In this document: one piece after another, positions 16,392 to 25,667 of the stretch
How the letters are laid out: each line of letters starts with the position of its first letter
Numbering within the stretch: the first letter of the stretch is position 1
From: a bacterium
Lineage (GTDB): Bacteria > Armatimonadota > Zipacnadia > Zipacnadales > UBA11051
Direction: 5' to 3'
DNA: 64,000 nt
NCBI GenBank assembly: GCA_021372615.1
Contig: JAJFUB010000026.1
Location: 29,714 to 93,713, forward strand
Position numbers and translations under genes: made by a program
The notes under the pieces: model-generated
Told to the model about the DNA's origin: nothing
Databases searched by the model: none
The model's input: the letters and a program-made list of their open reading frames with translations, nothing else

Positions 16392-18419
16392 ATGCGGGCC
16401 ATGAACACGCGACCTGTGCTCGCGCTGGTGGCCACCCTCCTGTCGGTGGGCCTCGCCTACGCCGCGGACAACCTCTGCTTCAACGGCGACTTCGAGTTGG
16501 CCTCGACCGAGAGCCCGCCGCCGGGATGGGCGATGTGGGGGGCCCAGGTCTACAAAAACCCGGCCAACTACACACGGGACACCACCAACCCACACGGCGG
16601 CCAGGCCTGCTTCCGGCTCTTCCATCCCGCCAACACCGCCGGCTACATTGTGTCGGCGCCCGACAAGGCCCTGCACGCCGAAGCCGGCCGGATGCTGCAA
16701 GTCAGCTTCTGGGCGCGCACCGACAAGCCGGGCGCGTCGGAGTTCCTCTTCACCGCCTACGAGACGATCAACCCGTTCGTGGACGCGCCGTCGCCCGGCG
16801 GCTTCACGATCAACGTCGGCGCCGAGTGGCGGCAGTTCCGCTTCACCGTCTACGAGGGTTGGGACTACTTCGCCGACCGCAGCAAGCTCATTCTGCTGAG
16901 CTTCATCCCCACACGCGACCAGGCGCTCGAGAAGACGCTCTGGCTTGACGATGTCGTGCTGACCCAGGAGCCGACCACGAAGCCCGGGCGCATGGTGGAT
17001 GAACGGTCGCTACAGTTCGAGCCCCTGCAGCATCGCCTGCAGCCCGGCGACCGACTGGAGTTCACTGTGGACGCGAGCCAGCCCCTGCGTCCGGCGACCA
17101 GGGACGTGGGCGGCATCTCGTTCCATCGTGTCGTCGGCTGGACGGGCGAGCCGTACAACAAGCCAGGGGAGTACACGCTGAACCCCGAGGTCCAGGACGC
17201 GATCGAGGCTCTGAAGCTGCCCATGACGCGGTTCTATGCGGTCGGGGACGAGCCCTTCGGAGTGGAGGCGGCCATTGACCGTATCGTGGCGTTGATCGGC
17301 AAGGTCGGCATCCCACAGGAGAAGACGGTACTGGAGCTGGAGACGCAGAGCGCGAACACGAAGCTGCCGCCGGAGGTGTGGGCGCGGGCGGCCCGGCAAT
17401 GCACCGACAAGGGCTACCGCTTCCTGTACTGGGAGGTCAGCAACGAGCCCTACATTCGCCGCGCCGACAGTGCCTTCGCCACCCCCGATGACTACGTGCA
17501 GCACGTCAGGGAGGTCTCGGCCGCCATCAAGCAGGCGCAGCCCGGCGCGCAGGTGGGGATCGCGATCACCGAGAGCCAGAGCTGGGGCAGCTACCTGCTC
17601 AAGCAGGCGGCGGGCAGCTATGACTTTGTAGTCGGGCACTACTACGCGGCCGGGCAAGTGCATCGCCGCAAGTTCGAAGCCATCGCGCTGACCGACAACT
17701 TCCGCGTACTGGAGCGCATGTTGCGGGTCAATGCGCTGATCCGCGAGTACAACCCCGGCCGCGAGGTCGTGCAACTGGACACGGAATGGGGCTCTCACAG
17801 CGCGGGGCCCAACGGCGAGCGCGCCGACTACGTGGACCGCAACGGCAACATCTTCGGTGTGCTGCACCGCGGGGTGCGGCTCATCTACACGGCCCGTGAG
17901 GGGATGCTGCGCGGGGCCAGTGCCTGGCAGATGCTCAACCGCCTCAACGCCCAGGGCTTCGCCATCCTCTTCCAGCAGGCGCCTGAGAAGCGCTCGATGC
18001 TGTACTGGCTGTACTACTACTTCAACCGCCACGTGGGCGAGCAAGTGCTGAACACGGTCGGGACAGCGCCATACTACACGCCGGCCGAGGGCGACGACCC
18101 GACCTTCAGGCCGGGCACCGCTCCCTCGGGCCCGCTCACGCCTGTGCTGGTGACGCTGAGCGAGGACCGCAAGACGATGTACGTGATCATCGCGAACGGC
18201 TCGTGGGACAAGACGGTCCCGTGCAAGATTGGCTGGTCCCACTTCACCGCCGCGGGTTCGGAGGCGTACGTGCTCTCCGACGGCAACCCGGACGGCAAGC
18301 CGCTGGTGGAAGATGACGCCGCGTTCGCGAGCCTGGCCGATCCGCCGACGAAGCCGGACGGCCTGACGTACGACGTCCCGCCGCACTCAGTGACATTCAT
18401 CATGATAGAGGGGAAGTAG
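16392..18419 (+). CDS. Secreted GH51/GH39-like glycoside hydrolase with N-terminal CBM
   Basis: A 675-residue exported protein. Residues 1-25 form a signal peptide ending AYA. Residues about 26-190 are a CBM4/9-like jelly roll (NLCFNGDFELASTESPPPGW, ending LWLDDVVL). Residues about 220-560 form a clan GH-A TIM barrel. The likely acid/base is E352 in WEVSNEPY and the likely nucleophile is E465 in QLDTEWGSHS. A C-terminal beta-sandwich follows. Alpha-L-arabinofuranosidase or beta-xylosidase activity would fit. An AGGAGG site precedes the ATG at 16392, with a second ATG at 16401. The next gene, 15 bp downstream, encodes another carbohydrate-active protein, so an operon is likely. Confidence 0.78.
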   Translation: MRAMNTRPVLALVATLLSVGLAYAADNLCFNGDFELASTESPPPGWAMWGAQVYKNPANYTRDTTNPHGGQACFRLFHPANTAGYIVSAPDKALHAEAGRMLQVSFWARTDKPGASEFLFTAYETINPFVDAPSPGGFTINVGAEWRQFRFTVYEGWDYFADRSKLILLSFIPTRDQALEKTLWLDDVVLTQEPTTKPGRMVDERSLQFEPLQHRLQPGDRLEFTVDASQPLRPATRDVGGISFHRVVGWTGEPYNKPGEYTLNPEVQDAIEALKLPMTRFYAVGDEPFGVEAAIDRIVALIGKVGIPQEKTVLELETQSANTKLPPEVWARAARQCTDKGYRFLYWEVSNEPYIRRADSAFATPDDYVQHVREVSAAIKQAQPGAQVGIAITESQSWGSYLLKQAAGSYDFVVGHYYAAGQVHRRKFEAIALTDNFRVLERMLRVNALIREYNPGREVVQLDTEWGSHSAGPNGERADYVDRNGNIFGVLHRGVRLIYTAREGMLRGASAWQMLNRLNAQGFAILFQQAPEKRSMLYWLYYYFNRHVGEQVLNTVGTAPYYTPAEGDDPTFRPGTAPSGPLTPVLVTLSEDRKTMYVIIANGSWDKTVPCKIGWSHFTAAGSEAYVLSDGNPDGKPLVEDDAAFASLADPPTKPDGLTYDVPPHSVTFIMIEGK

Positions 18420-18433
18420 CACGGAGGTAGACA

Positions 18434-20614
18434 GTGCACACGGCTACACTGAGGACGAAGCTGGATGCGCTCACTCTCGATCTGGACACGGGCCGGCTGG
18501 TGCGGTTCTCGCCGCTGGCTGATCCCGAGTACAACCTGATTGCCGTTCACGACGACCAGCCCGCGTTCGTGCTGCAGTATCTCGCCGACGGGGCCTATGT
18601 GACGCTGGACTCGCGGCAGGCCGAGCCGGCGGCCACGCCGGGCGACCACTCGTTGACACTGGCCTTCACCCGCGTCGGTGGGCTTGATCTCGATGTGGTC
18701 CTGACCATCCAGGCCGCCCCTGAAGACCGCTGCAGCCGCTGGACCGCCACCGTCCGCAACGGCGCGGGGCTGCTCATTACCGATCTGCAGTTCCCCTTCG
18801 TGGTCGTGCCGGACGAGCCGGAGGCGACCGTGCTCCTGCCGGAGGTGCAGGGGGTGCTGACCGGCGGTCAGCATCGCCCACCCGACGAGCCACGTCGCTG
18901 GCAGTTCTGGCCTGAGAACGGCAACTCGCAGCACTACCCCGGACGCTCCTTCGCACAGTTCCTCGCCTGGTACACGGCGCGCGTCGGGCTCTACATGGCC
19001 TGCGACGACACCGCCGGGAACGTGAAGCTGCTGCGCGCACTGCAGCGGCCCGAGGGCCTGCGGCTGGGCTTTGCGCACGTGGGTGATTGGCCGGAGGTGG
19101 GGGAGAGGACGCTGGAGTACAGCGTGCTTGTCGGCAGCTTCCAGGGCGACTGGTACGACGCGGCGGACCTGTATCGGGAGTGGACGCTGCAGCAGCACTG
19201 GGCCACGCCGCTGACCGACCGCGACGACCTTCCGGGCTGGCTGCTGGAATCCCCGCCACATATCACCATCCGGCTGCAGGGCTACGTGGATGCCGGGCCG
19301 GCGCCGCCCGTCGAGGAGTTCCTGCCCTACGAGAAGTGCATCCCGCTGCTGGAGCAAGTCGCGGCGGGTGTGCAGTCGCCGCTGGTGGCGGTGCTGATGT
19401 CGTGGGAGCGCGGCGGCCCGTGGGTGTATCCCGATTGCTTCCCGCCGGTCGGGGGCGACGAGTCGTTGACCAACTTCTGCCAGCTGGCGCGCGACCGGGG
19501 CTGGCATGTCGGCTCGTTCTGCAATGGCACGCGCTGGGTGATGAGGCACCTGTTCAACGGCTATGACGGCGCGGAGTACTTCCGCGAGCATCACGGCGAA
19601 CAGGGCCTGTGCCTCCAGCCCAGTGGCGAGTGGTGGCATGAGAACTGGGACCAATCCTGGCGGCCCAGTGTCATCACCTGCATGGCCCAGGGGCAGACGC
19701 GACAGATCGCGCGGGACTTCGTGCGGCGGCTGATCGGCTGGGGCGTGGAGAGCATCCAGTTCTTCGATCAGAACTGCAACGCCTCAACCTTCCCGTGCTT
19801 CTCCGACGCGCACGGCCACCCCCGCCTGCCCGGCAAGTGGATGGCGCGGGCCATGGCAGACATGATTGGCGACTTCCACGCCGCCGCTGCTGAAGCCGGG
19901 GAGGCGGAGGTCATCCACTCGACCGAGTGGCCGACCAACGAGTTCTGCCTGCCGCTGTTCCAGCAGAGCGATGTGCGCATCAGCGTCCCTACCAGCGGTG
20001 ACGCCGCCTTCGTGCCTGTCTACCACTATATCTTCCACGAATGCACGTTGATGCACGGCATGATGAGCTGGGGCCCCGAGCCGGTGGCCATCGCGGCGCG
20101 GACGGCGTGGGAGTGCGTGTGGGGTGAGATCGTCGGCGCGGTCATGACCGGCGACGGGACGTTACTGAACCGCGAGACGGTGAACTGGGCGGACTGGGAG
20201 CCGAAGGTCGGCAACAACGCCAATGCCCTGGAGATGATGCGCGTCGCGACAGCCCTGCGGCGCGGAGCCGGGCGGGACTTCCTCGTCTACGGCCGCATGC
20301 AGCGCCCGGCGGAGGTGGTGACGGCGACCTGCAAGTGGGACCACAACGGCAAGCATCACGCCGTGCCGGCGGTAGCGCACTGTGCCTGGCAGGCCCCCGA
20401 TGGACGGCACGGCGTAGCGCTGGCGAACTGGACGACCGAGGCGCAGGAGATCACGGTGTGTGACGCGCGCCTGGGCGCGCGGGCGGAGCTGGCGATCTGC
20501 GCAGCGGAGGACAGGACGCGGGAGGTGGCACTGCGTGACGGCACGACCACCGTCCGCTTGCCGCCGCTGAGTTGCGCGCTGCTGTCCAGCCCATCACCGG
20601 TTGAGGAAAGCTGA
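18434..20614 (+). CDS. DUF6259-type glycoside-hydrolase-like protein
   Basis: A 726-residue protein without a signal peptide. The GTG start at 18434 follows GGAGG. An N-terminal beta-sandwich (about 1-230) is followed by a TIM-barrel-like domain with PPHITIRLQGYVDAGP, RLIGWGVESIQFFDQNCNAS and EVIHSTEWPTNEF. It closes with a C-terminal beta domain (HGVALANWTTEAQEITV). This matches the DUF6259 family found with polysaccharide genes. Asp in FFDQN and Glu in STEWP are candidate acidic residues at barrel ends. It is cytoplasmic as read. It lies between a GH51-like gene and a URO-D-family gene with only 1 bp to the latter, so the three probably form one unit. Confidence 0.65.
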   Translation: MHTATLRTKLDALTLDLDTGRLVRFSPLADPEYNLIAVHDDQPAFVLQYLADGAYVTLDSRQAEPAATPGDHSLTLAFTRVGGLDLDVVLTIQAAPEDRCSRWTATVRNGAGLLITDLQFPFVVVPDEPEATVLLPEVQGVLTGGQHRPPDEPRRWQFWPENGNSQHYPGRSFAQFLAWYTARVGLYMACDDTAGNVKLLRALQRPEGLRLGFAHVGDWPEVGERTLEYSVLVGSFQGDWYDAADLYREWTLQQHWATPLTDRDDLPGWLLESPPHITIRLQGYVDAGPAPPVEEFLPYEKCIPLLEQVAAGVQSPLVAVLMSWERGGPWVYPDCFPPVGGDESLTNFCQLARDRGWHVGSFCNGTRWVMRHLFNGYDGAEYFREHHGEQGLCLQPSGEWWHENWDQSWRPSVITCMAQGQTRQIARDFVRRLIGWGVESIQFFDQNCNASTFPCFSDAHGHPRLPGKWMARAMADMIGDFHAAAAEAGEAEVIHSTEWPTNEFCLPLFQQSDVRISVPTSGDAAFVPVYHYIFHECTLMHGMMSWGPEPVAIAARTAWECVWGEIVGAVMTGDGTLLNRETVNWADWEPKVGNNANALEMMRVATALRRGAGRDFLVYGRMQRPAEVVTATCKWDHNGKHHAVPAVAHCAWQAPDGRHGVALANWTTEAQEITVCDARLGARAELAICAAEDRTREVALRDGTTTVRLPPLSCALLSSPSPVEES

Positions 20615-20615
20615 C

Positions 20616-21728
20616 ATGACCCATCGCGAAGTCTTCCTGCGGATCAACGCCTTCGAGCCGGTGGACTGGGTCCCCAACTACGAGCTGGGCGCATGGGGGC
20701 AAGCCTTCGAGCGCTGGATCGGGGAGGGGATGCCCGACAACCCCGACTATGTCCGCAACTGGTTCGATGGTGCGCCCGGCCTGGGGCTGCTGGCCCGCGG
20801 CTTCGCTCCGGTCGTCACGAGCATGATGCCGGGCTTCGAGTACCAGGTGCTCGAGGAGACAGACCGTTACCTTATAGCGCGCGGGGGCACGGGGATCGTG
20901 ACGAAGGCGCTCAAGGAGGGGACGGTCCGCGGCACCCGCTGGTGCATGGATGAGTACATTGGCTTCCCCGTCACCGACCGCGCCTCGTTCCGCGACCTCA
21001 AGCGCCGCTACGACCCCACGACGCCGGAACGCTACCCGGCCAACTGGGAGGAGCTGAAGGCGCAGTGGGCCGTGCGCGACTACCCACTCTTCCTGCAGAC
21101 CAACGGCGCCTTCGGCTTCTACTCGCAGTTGCGTTCGTGGGTGGGCACGCTGCCGCTGACATACCTGTTCTACGACGATCCGGCGCTGATCGAGGAGATG
21201 GTCGAGTTCCTGACCGACTTCTTCCTCGCGACGATGGAGCGGGCGCTTTCCGAGGTGCAGTTCGACTGCTTCAACTTCTTTGAGGACCTGGCCGGCAAGG
21301 GCGGACCGCTGATCTCACCGGGGCTGTTCCGCAAGTTCCTGCTGCCGGGTTACAAGCGCGTGATCGGGCGGCTGAACCGGGCCGGGATCAAGTATGTGTG
21401 GGTGGATTCGGACGGGGACTCCTCCCCGCTCCTCCCCCTGTGGCTGGAAGCGGGCGTTACGGGCCACTGGCCACTGGAACAGGCCTCGGGCATGGACCCG
21501 CTGCGCCTGCGGCGGGAGTACGGGAAGAATCTCTTCCTGGGCGGGGGTATAGACAAGCTGCAGATCGCGCGGGGGCGAGAGGCCATCACGCAGGAGCTGG
21601 CCGCCAAGCTGCCGCCGCTGCTGGCGAGCGGGGGCTACATCCCCTTCCTCGACCACACCTTCCCGCCGGATATCTCGTATGACAGCCTGCAGTTCTACCT
21701 CGAGGAGAAGCGGCGGTACCTGGGGTGA
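20616..21728 (+). CDS. Uroporphyrinogen decarboxylase (URO-D) family protein (1)
   Basis: A 370-residue protein of the URO-D superfamily. The start MTHREVFLRINAFEPVDWVP is typical, and the barrel continues through LPLTYLFYDDPALIEEMVEF, GIKYVWVDSDGD and GGIDKLQIARG. It ends GGYIPFLDHTFPPDISYDSL. True HemE has Arg and Asp residues for binding four carboxylates; these are not clearly conserved here. The family also contains corrinoid- or methyltransferase-like proteins that are abundant in carbohydrate clusters of Armatimonadota and Planctomycetes. A methyltransferase-type or unknown role is therefore more likely than haem synthesis. The ATG at 20616 follows a GAGGAAAG site. Confidence 0.75.
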   Translation: MTHREVFLRINAFEPVDWVPNYELGAWGQAFERWIGEGMPDNPDYVRNWFDGAPGLGLLARGFAPVVTSMMPGFEYQVLEETDRYLIARGGTGIVTKALKEGTVRGTRWCMDEYIGFPVTDRASFRDLKRRYDPTTPERYPANWEELKAQWAVRDYPLFLQTNGAFGFYSQLRSWVGTLPLTYLFYDDPALIEEMVEFLTDFFLATMERALSEVQFDCFNFFEDLAGKGGPLISPGLFRKFLLPGYKRVIGRLNRAGIKYVWVDSDGDSSPLLPLWLEAGVTGHWPLEQASGMDPLRLRREYGKNLFLGGGIDKLQIARGREAITQELAAKLPPLLASGGYIPFLDHTFPPDISYDSLQFYLEEKRRYLG

Positions 21729-21749
21729 CCTGACATGTCCGGGTAGCGC

Positions 21750-21778
21750 TTGTGGGGCGCGTGGGCGTCTTCTATAAT
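21750..21778 (+). promoter_or_regulatory. Promoter placing transcription start at the nucleotidyltransferase ATG
   Basis: A perfect -10 TATAAT (21773-21778) and a weak -35 TTGTGG (21750-21755) have a 17-bp spacer. The expected transcription start, about 7 bases after the -10, coincides with the A of the ATG at 21785, suggesting a leaderless mRNA. Confidence 0.6.
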
Positions 21779-21784
21779 GGTGAC

Positions 21785-22120
21785 ATGGGCATGACGACGG
21801 TGGACCAGAGCGTGATCGATGAGTTGGTGCGGCGCATCGTCGAGGCGGTACACCCGCTGCGCATCATCCTGTTCGGCTCCGCGGCGCGCGGGGCGGTGGG
21901 ACCGCACAGCGACATTGACGTCATGGTGGTGATGCCCGAAGGGGTGGACCGGCTCGGGACCGCTAGGTTCATCTACAGGAGTCTGGGCGATCTGCAGGCG
22001 CCGGTGGACGTTCTGGTCGCGAGTGAGGACGACCTGGTGCGCTACCGCGACACCAAGGGTCTCATCTACCGCAACGTCGTGCGTGAGGGGAGAGCGATCT
22101 ATGGCACCCACGTCACCTGA
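21785..22120 (+). CDS. MntA-like nucleotidyltransferase (toxin-antitoxin component)
   Basis: A 111-residue minimal nucleotidyltransferase. ILFGSAARGAVGPHSDIDVM carries the GS...DxD active site, with a third Asp in PVDVLVAS. In MntA/HepT modules this enzyme acts as antitoxin by adding AMP to the HEPN RNase. It overlaps the HEPN gene by 20 bp. The start at 21785 is preferred over an upstream in-frame ATG because the promoter -10 box lies just before it, making the upstream start untranscribed. A further ATG at 21791 is possible. Confidence 0.85.
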   Translation: MGMTTVDQSVIDELVRRIVEAVHPLRIILFGSAARGAVGPHSDIDVMVVMPEGVDRLGTARFIYRSLGDLQAPVDVLVASEDDLVRYRDTKGLIYRNVVREGRAIYGTHVT

Positions 22121-22499
22121 TCCGGATGTACTCGCCCAGTGGCTGCACTCAGCGCAGTCCGACCTACTGTACTCCGAGATTGCGCCGCCCGCAGGCGCCA
22201 TGTACGAGCAGCCCTCGTTCCATGCCCAACAAGCCGTGGAGAAGGCTCTGAAGGCGCTCATGCTGAGCCTGGATGAGGAGCCGCCGTACATCCATGACAT
22301 TCGGGCGCTGCTCGCGCTGCTGCACGAGAAAATGGATCTACCCGACAGCTTCCACGAAGCCGCGGACCTCACGGCCTATGCCGTTGCGACACGTTACCCA
22401 ACCTCGGTACCCCCGGTGTCCCGGGAGGACTGGGAAGCGGCGGTGCGCATCGCTCGTGAGGTCGTCACGTGGGTCCAGGAGCGGCTACGTCGGAAGTAG
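22101..22499 (+). CDS. HEPN-domain protein (HepT-like)
   Basis: A 132-residue helical protein of the HEPN superfamily. The segments PSFHAQQAVEKALKALML, PPYIHDIRALLALLHEKM and ATRYPTSVPP match the PF05168-type layout. HEPN proteins with a neighbouring nucleotidyltransferase are usually RNase toxins. A clean R-x4-6-H catalytic motif is not obvious: R in IRALLALLH is followed by His six residues later, but not in the usual place. RNase activity is therefore uncertain. The start at 22101 follows GAGGGGAGAG and lies inside the nucleotidyltransferase gene, giving translational coupling. The stop is 5 bp from the convergent DUF6067 gene. Confidence 0.82.
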   Translation: MAPTSPDPDVLAQWLHSAQSDLLYSEIAPPAGAMYEQPSFHAQQAVEKALKALMLSLDEEPPYIHDIRALLALLHEKMDLPDSFHEAADLTAYAVATRYPTSVPPVSREDWEAAVRIAREVVTWVQERLRRK

Positions 22500-22503
22500 C
22501 CCT

Positions 22504-25500
22504 CTACGGCGCCGTCCACATCCCGAAGTTCCGCTTGGGCACCGTGACGGTCACCTGCTGGCCCGTCACCTTGGCCTTTGTCCCCCGGAAGATGTCCTCC
22601 AACTCCGTCGCCGGCCCTACTCCCAGCTTCGCCGCCTCCCAACTGATCGTGACCGGCAGGTCCTGGTCGGTGTTGTTGTAGGGCACGAACATGACCTTGC
22701 CGGGCCGGCGGAAGAGCGACATGACCAGCGGGGGATTGCCGGCGCGGGCGGCCTCCTCGGGCGGTTGCGCGTGGCTCAGGTCGGCCGTCGTGCTGATCGA
22801 GGCGAGGCCCTGCAGATCCCAGTAGGGCACGAAGGCCACCTGTTCATCCCACCCGAAGCGGTCCTGGGCCTGGAAGAACCGGCCGTACGGCTCCAGCGTG
22901 GACCAGCAGGGCCACAGGCCGGAGTCGTGGATGAAGTACAGGCCGATCAAGTGCTCCACCGACTCCCTGGTGTGGGCGGTGTTCTCGTTCCACTCCTTGC
23001 CCAGCGCCCGGCCGAACTCGGGCAGGAAGGCCGTCTCGGGGCCCCAGTGGTTCCGGTACTGCGCGCGCATCACATCCAGCGGCAGCGTGTGCCAGTAGTT
23101 GTCCCACCCCTTTTCCTTCTTCACGACCTGCATGTAGCCGGTGAAGTTCTCGCCGTCGCAGATGATGTCGGCGAAGGCCTGCAGGGGCATCAGCGGCCAG
23201 CCGCTCATGTGGATGGCGATGAGCGAGTCAGGGGCGTGGGCGCGCATGAGGCGGTAGACGCGCTTGTAGAACTGCCGGGCTGCGAGGATGGGATAGCGCG
23301 GGCCGGACGGGTCCTGCTGCGCGGCCTGCTCCTGCCGGGCCACCGGGACGGCGGCGCCACAGCCATGCAGCGCGTTGTCACACTCGCGTGATACCGAGTT
23401 GTCGAAGTACAGGCCCTTGAGGTCGGTGCTCTGGATGGCCCGGTCCAGCAGCCAGATGAAGTAGTCCTGGTAGCCGGAGGCCTGGCAGATCCCGGCCTCG
23501 ACGTAGTAGCTCTTGTCTGCCAGCCACGCGGGGTCGAACGTCTCACCGGGCGTGGTGCGCCAGTAGTCCCAGTAGTACCGCACCCACTCCTCGCGCGGGT
23601 CCACGGTGTGGGTCGCCAGGTACATGCAGGGCCGGATGCCCTCCTGCTCTCGTTTGGCGATGGTGTCCTTCGCCGTGGGGCGCGGCTTGGGGATCATCCA
23701 CGTGTCGGTCCAGCCCTCATTCCACAGCGTGACCCCGCGCACGTGCCGGTCGGCGGGGAGCATGTAGGTCTTCTCCAGGCCGGTGCCGGGCTGCTGACCG
23801 ATGGCCCGCCAACGCCGTCGGTCCGCGCGCTGGGGCTTGACCGGCGTGGCCTGCAGGCCGAAGGCCAGCTTGAGGGGCTGGGTCAGCTTCGTGGGCTTGT
23901 CAACGATGTTCAGCCGTACCATCACGGCTCCCCCGCCCTGCAGGGAGGGGGCCGGGGGGGAGGAAGCCGTGGGGACGACGCTCAGAGCCTCCTTCGGCTT
24001 GGATAGCACCCAGCCGCGGTGGTCCTCGGCGCACCACTCCAGCCCGCCGCGCTCGTTGCCCACCCAGAACCAGGGCCGCCAGCCACCCGTGAAGCCGGCC
24101 GGGGTGATCCCGCCGGTGCCGTTGTCCAGCGACGGGTAGTACGTGCCCGAGTACAACAGCGTCGCCTGGTCCCTCGCGAAGGGCATCTCGAGGGCGAGGC
24201 TGTCCACGGCCGCGCCTGTGGCCGGCGGGGTCAGCTCGATCTCGAACCACGTGAAGCCGTCGAACTCACAGGTGGTCTGGATCCGTAGCTGCAGCGGCGC
24301 GAGTGTGCCCGTGGATGACAGGACGATGGCTTCAGGCGTGCGGGAGGTGACGGCGGCGGGCCCCATCTCGCAAGATGCCGGGGCGCCCTTCTCCTGCAGA
24401 TGCAGACCGATGGGTGCGCTCAGCAACGCCTGCCCCTGGGTCGTGACCTGATCACACAGGCCGCCGGCGAACAGCATCTCGCGCCCCCATGTCCGGACCC
24501 GTGTCTCCTTGCCCCGTTGTGCGACCTCCACCGGCGTCCACGGGGCGGGCACGCTGCCATCCAGGCCGATCGTGTTGCCGAGCCATTCCGGCTGTGCGCG
24601 GCGCTCAAAGGCCAACTCCAGCGGCCTGGCCGTCCCCGCGGATACGGCTACGCGATATGTCGCCCCTCCCAGCTTGCCGACGTCGAAGGTGAGCAGGCTG
24701 GGTCTGCCCAGGAAGGCATTCGCCTGCTGGCTGGCCTGCGACTTGCCCGCTGCATCCAGCAGACTGGCCTGCACCGGCAACGCCTGCCCGTCCGCGAGGC
24801 CGACACCGGTGGGGCGCACCGTGACTTCCACCCGCCCGGCCATCGGGAAATGGCGCAGGCTGGCCTGCAGGAGGGGCACATCGGCGACCGACGGCACCGG
24901 CGCCTGCGAGGCTTGCCCCTCCGGCGATAGCGTCCACTCATGGAGCGCCGCGATCTCCTCGGCGGCCAGGGCCCGCCGGAAGAGGATCAGCTCATCGAAG
25001 GCCGTCGCGTCTTCACAGCCGAAGTTGTGGGAGCCCACGTCGAACAGGTCGCCGGTCTGACGTGGCAGCGACATCGTCTCGCTGTCCACGCTGCGCAGCT
25101 TGCCATCCACATAGAGGCGGAAGTCGCGGTCTTGCCAGGTCGCCACGAGGTGGTGCCACTCTCCCGGCTGCCAGTCCACCTCCGTGCCCACGCGCGGGTT
25201 GCCGCCCTCCAGTTGCAGGAAGTATGTCGGGAGGGAGATGTAGGTGTACAGCAAGTAGCTCGGCTCGCCACGCAGGACCATGAAGTTGTGGTTGCGGCCG
25301 TCGCCATGGCGCCAGGCCACCGGCGCGACCCAGAGCGAGAGCGACCCATGCTGTGGGTTCAGGTTGCCCGGTGCGGCGTACGAGAGGCCAAACTGCTTGT
25401 CCTGGCAGACGACAGCCTGCCCGTGCTTGCCGGACTGGAACGTGGGTTGGCCTGCGGTGCGCGGGGTCTTGTCCCCGACGGCCAAGGCAGGGGTGACCGT

Positions 25501-25599
25501 ACCGTCGAAGGGCGCGTAGAAGAGCACATCGCCCTGATCGAGCGGCCAGGCGAGGGCGGTGGCGAGACAGAGGCAGCACAGGACCGCGCCGGTGCGCAT
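22504..25599 (-). CDS. Secreted LamG-DUF6067 glycoside-hydrolase-like protein
   Basis: A 1031-residue exported protein with a signal peptide (MRTGAVLCCLCLATALAWP). Residues about 24-225 form a LamG/concanavalin-like jelly roll (ALAVGDKTPRTAGQPTFQSG, WHHLVATWQDRDFRLYVDGK, then AFDELILFRRAL). A second beta region spans about 240-590. Residues about 620-960 hold the DUF6067 barrel: RHVRGVTLWNEGWTDTW, TDLKGLYFDNSVSRECDNAL, SLIAIHMSGWPLM and ADIICDGENFTGY. The ATG at 25599 follows GGAGG. It is probably a polysaccharide-binding and -degrading enzyme. Candidate acidic residues lie in YFDN and CDGEN, but no activity is established for the family. Confidence 0.75.
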   Translation of the reverse strand: MRTGAVLCCLCLATALAWPLDQGDVLFYAPFDGTVTPALAVGDKTPRTAGQPTFQSGKHGQAVVCQDKQFGLSYAAPGNLNPQHGSLSLWVAPVAWRHGDGRNHNFMVLRGEPSYLLYTYISLPTYFLQLEGGNPRVGTEVDWQPGEWHHLVATWQDRDFRLYVDGKLRSVDSETMSLPRQTGDLFDVGSHNFGCEDATAFDELILFRRALAAEEIAALHEWTLSPEGQASQAPVPSVADVPLLQASLRHFPMAGRVEVTVRPTGVGLADGQALPVQASLLDAAGKSQASQQANAFLGRPSLLTFDVGKLGGATYRVAVSAGTARPLELAFERRAQPEWLGNTIGLDGSVPAPWTPVEVAQRGKETRVRTWGREMLFAGGLCDQVTTQGQALLSAPIGLHLQEKGAPASCEMGPAAVTSRTPEAIVLSSTGTLAPLQLRIQTTCEFDGFTWFEIELTPPATGAAVDSLALEMPFARDQATLLYSGTYYPSLDNGTGGITPAGFTGGWRPWFWVGNERGGLEWCAEDHRGWVLSKPKEALSVVPTASSPPAPSLQGGGAVMVRLNIVDKPTKLTQPLKLAFGLQATPVKPQRADRRRWRAIGQQPGTGLEKTYMLPADRHVRGVTLWNEGWTDTWMIPKPRPTAKDTIAKREQEGIRPCMYLATHTVDPREEWVRYYWDYWRTTPGETFDPAWLADKSYYVEAGICQASGYQDYFIWLLDRAIQSTDLKGLYFDNSVSRECDNALHGCGAAVPVARQEQAAQQDPSGPRYPILAARQFYKRVYRLMRAHAPDSLIAIHMSGWPLMPLQAFADIICDGENFTGYMQVVKKEKGWDNYWHTLPLDVMRAQYRNHWGPETAFLPEFGRALGKEWNENTAHTRESVEHLIGLYFIHDSGLWPCWSTLEPYGRFFQAQDRFGWDEQVAFVPYWDLQGLASISTTADLSHAQPPEEAARAGNPPLVMSLFRRPGKVMFVPYNNTDQDLPVTISWEAAKLGVGPATELEDIFRGTKAKVTGQQVTVTVPKRNFGMWTAP

Positions 25600-25667
25600 G
25601 GGAGCCTCCGTGAGGTCGTGATGTGGGGGAGAGGTTCGGCGGCGGGGGCGCGGCGGCCTGCGAGGGG

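Noticed and set aside
17010..19654. Two overlapping minus-strand open frames of 458 and 526 codons
   Set aside because: They lie opposite the GH51-like and DUF6259 genes, whose motifs are clear; composition is that of antisense GC-rich sequence.
20616..21728. Assignment of the URO-D-family gene as hemE
   Set aside because: Key substrate-binding residues are not recognisable and the neighbours are carbohydrate genes, not haem genes.
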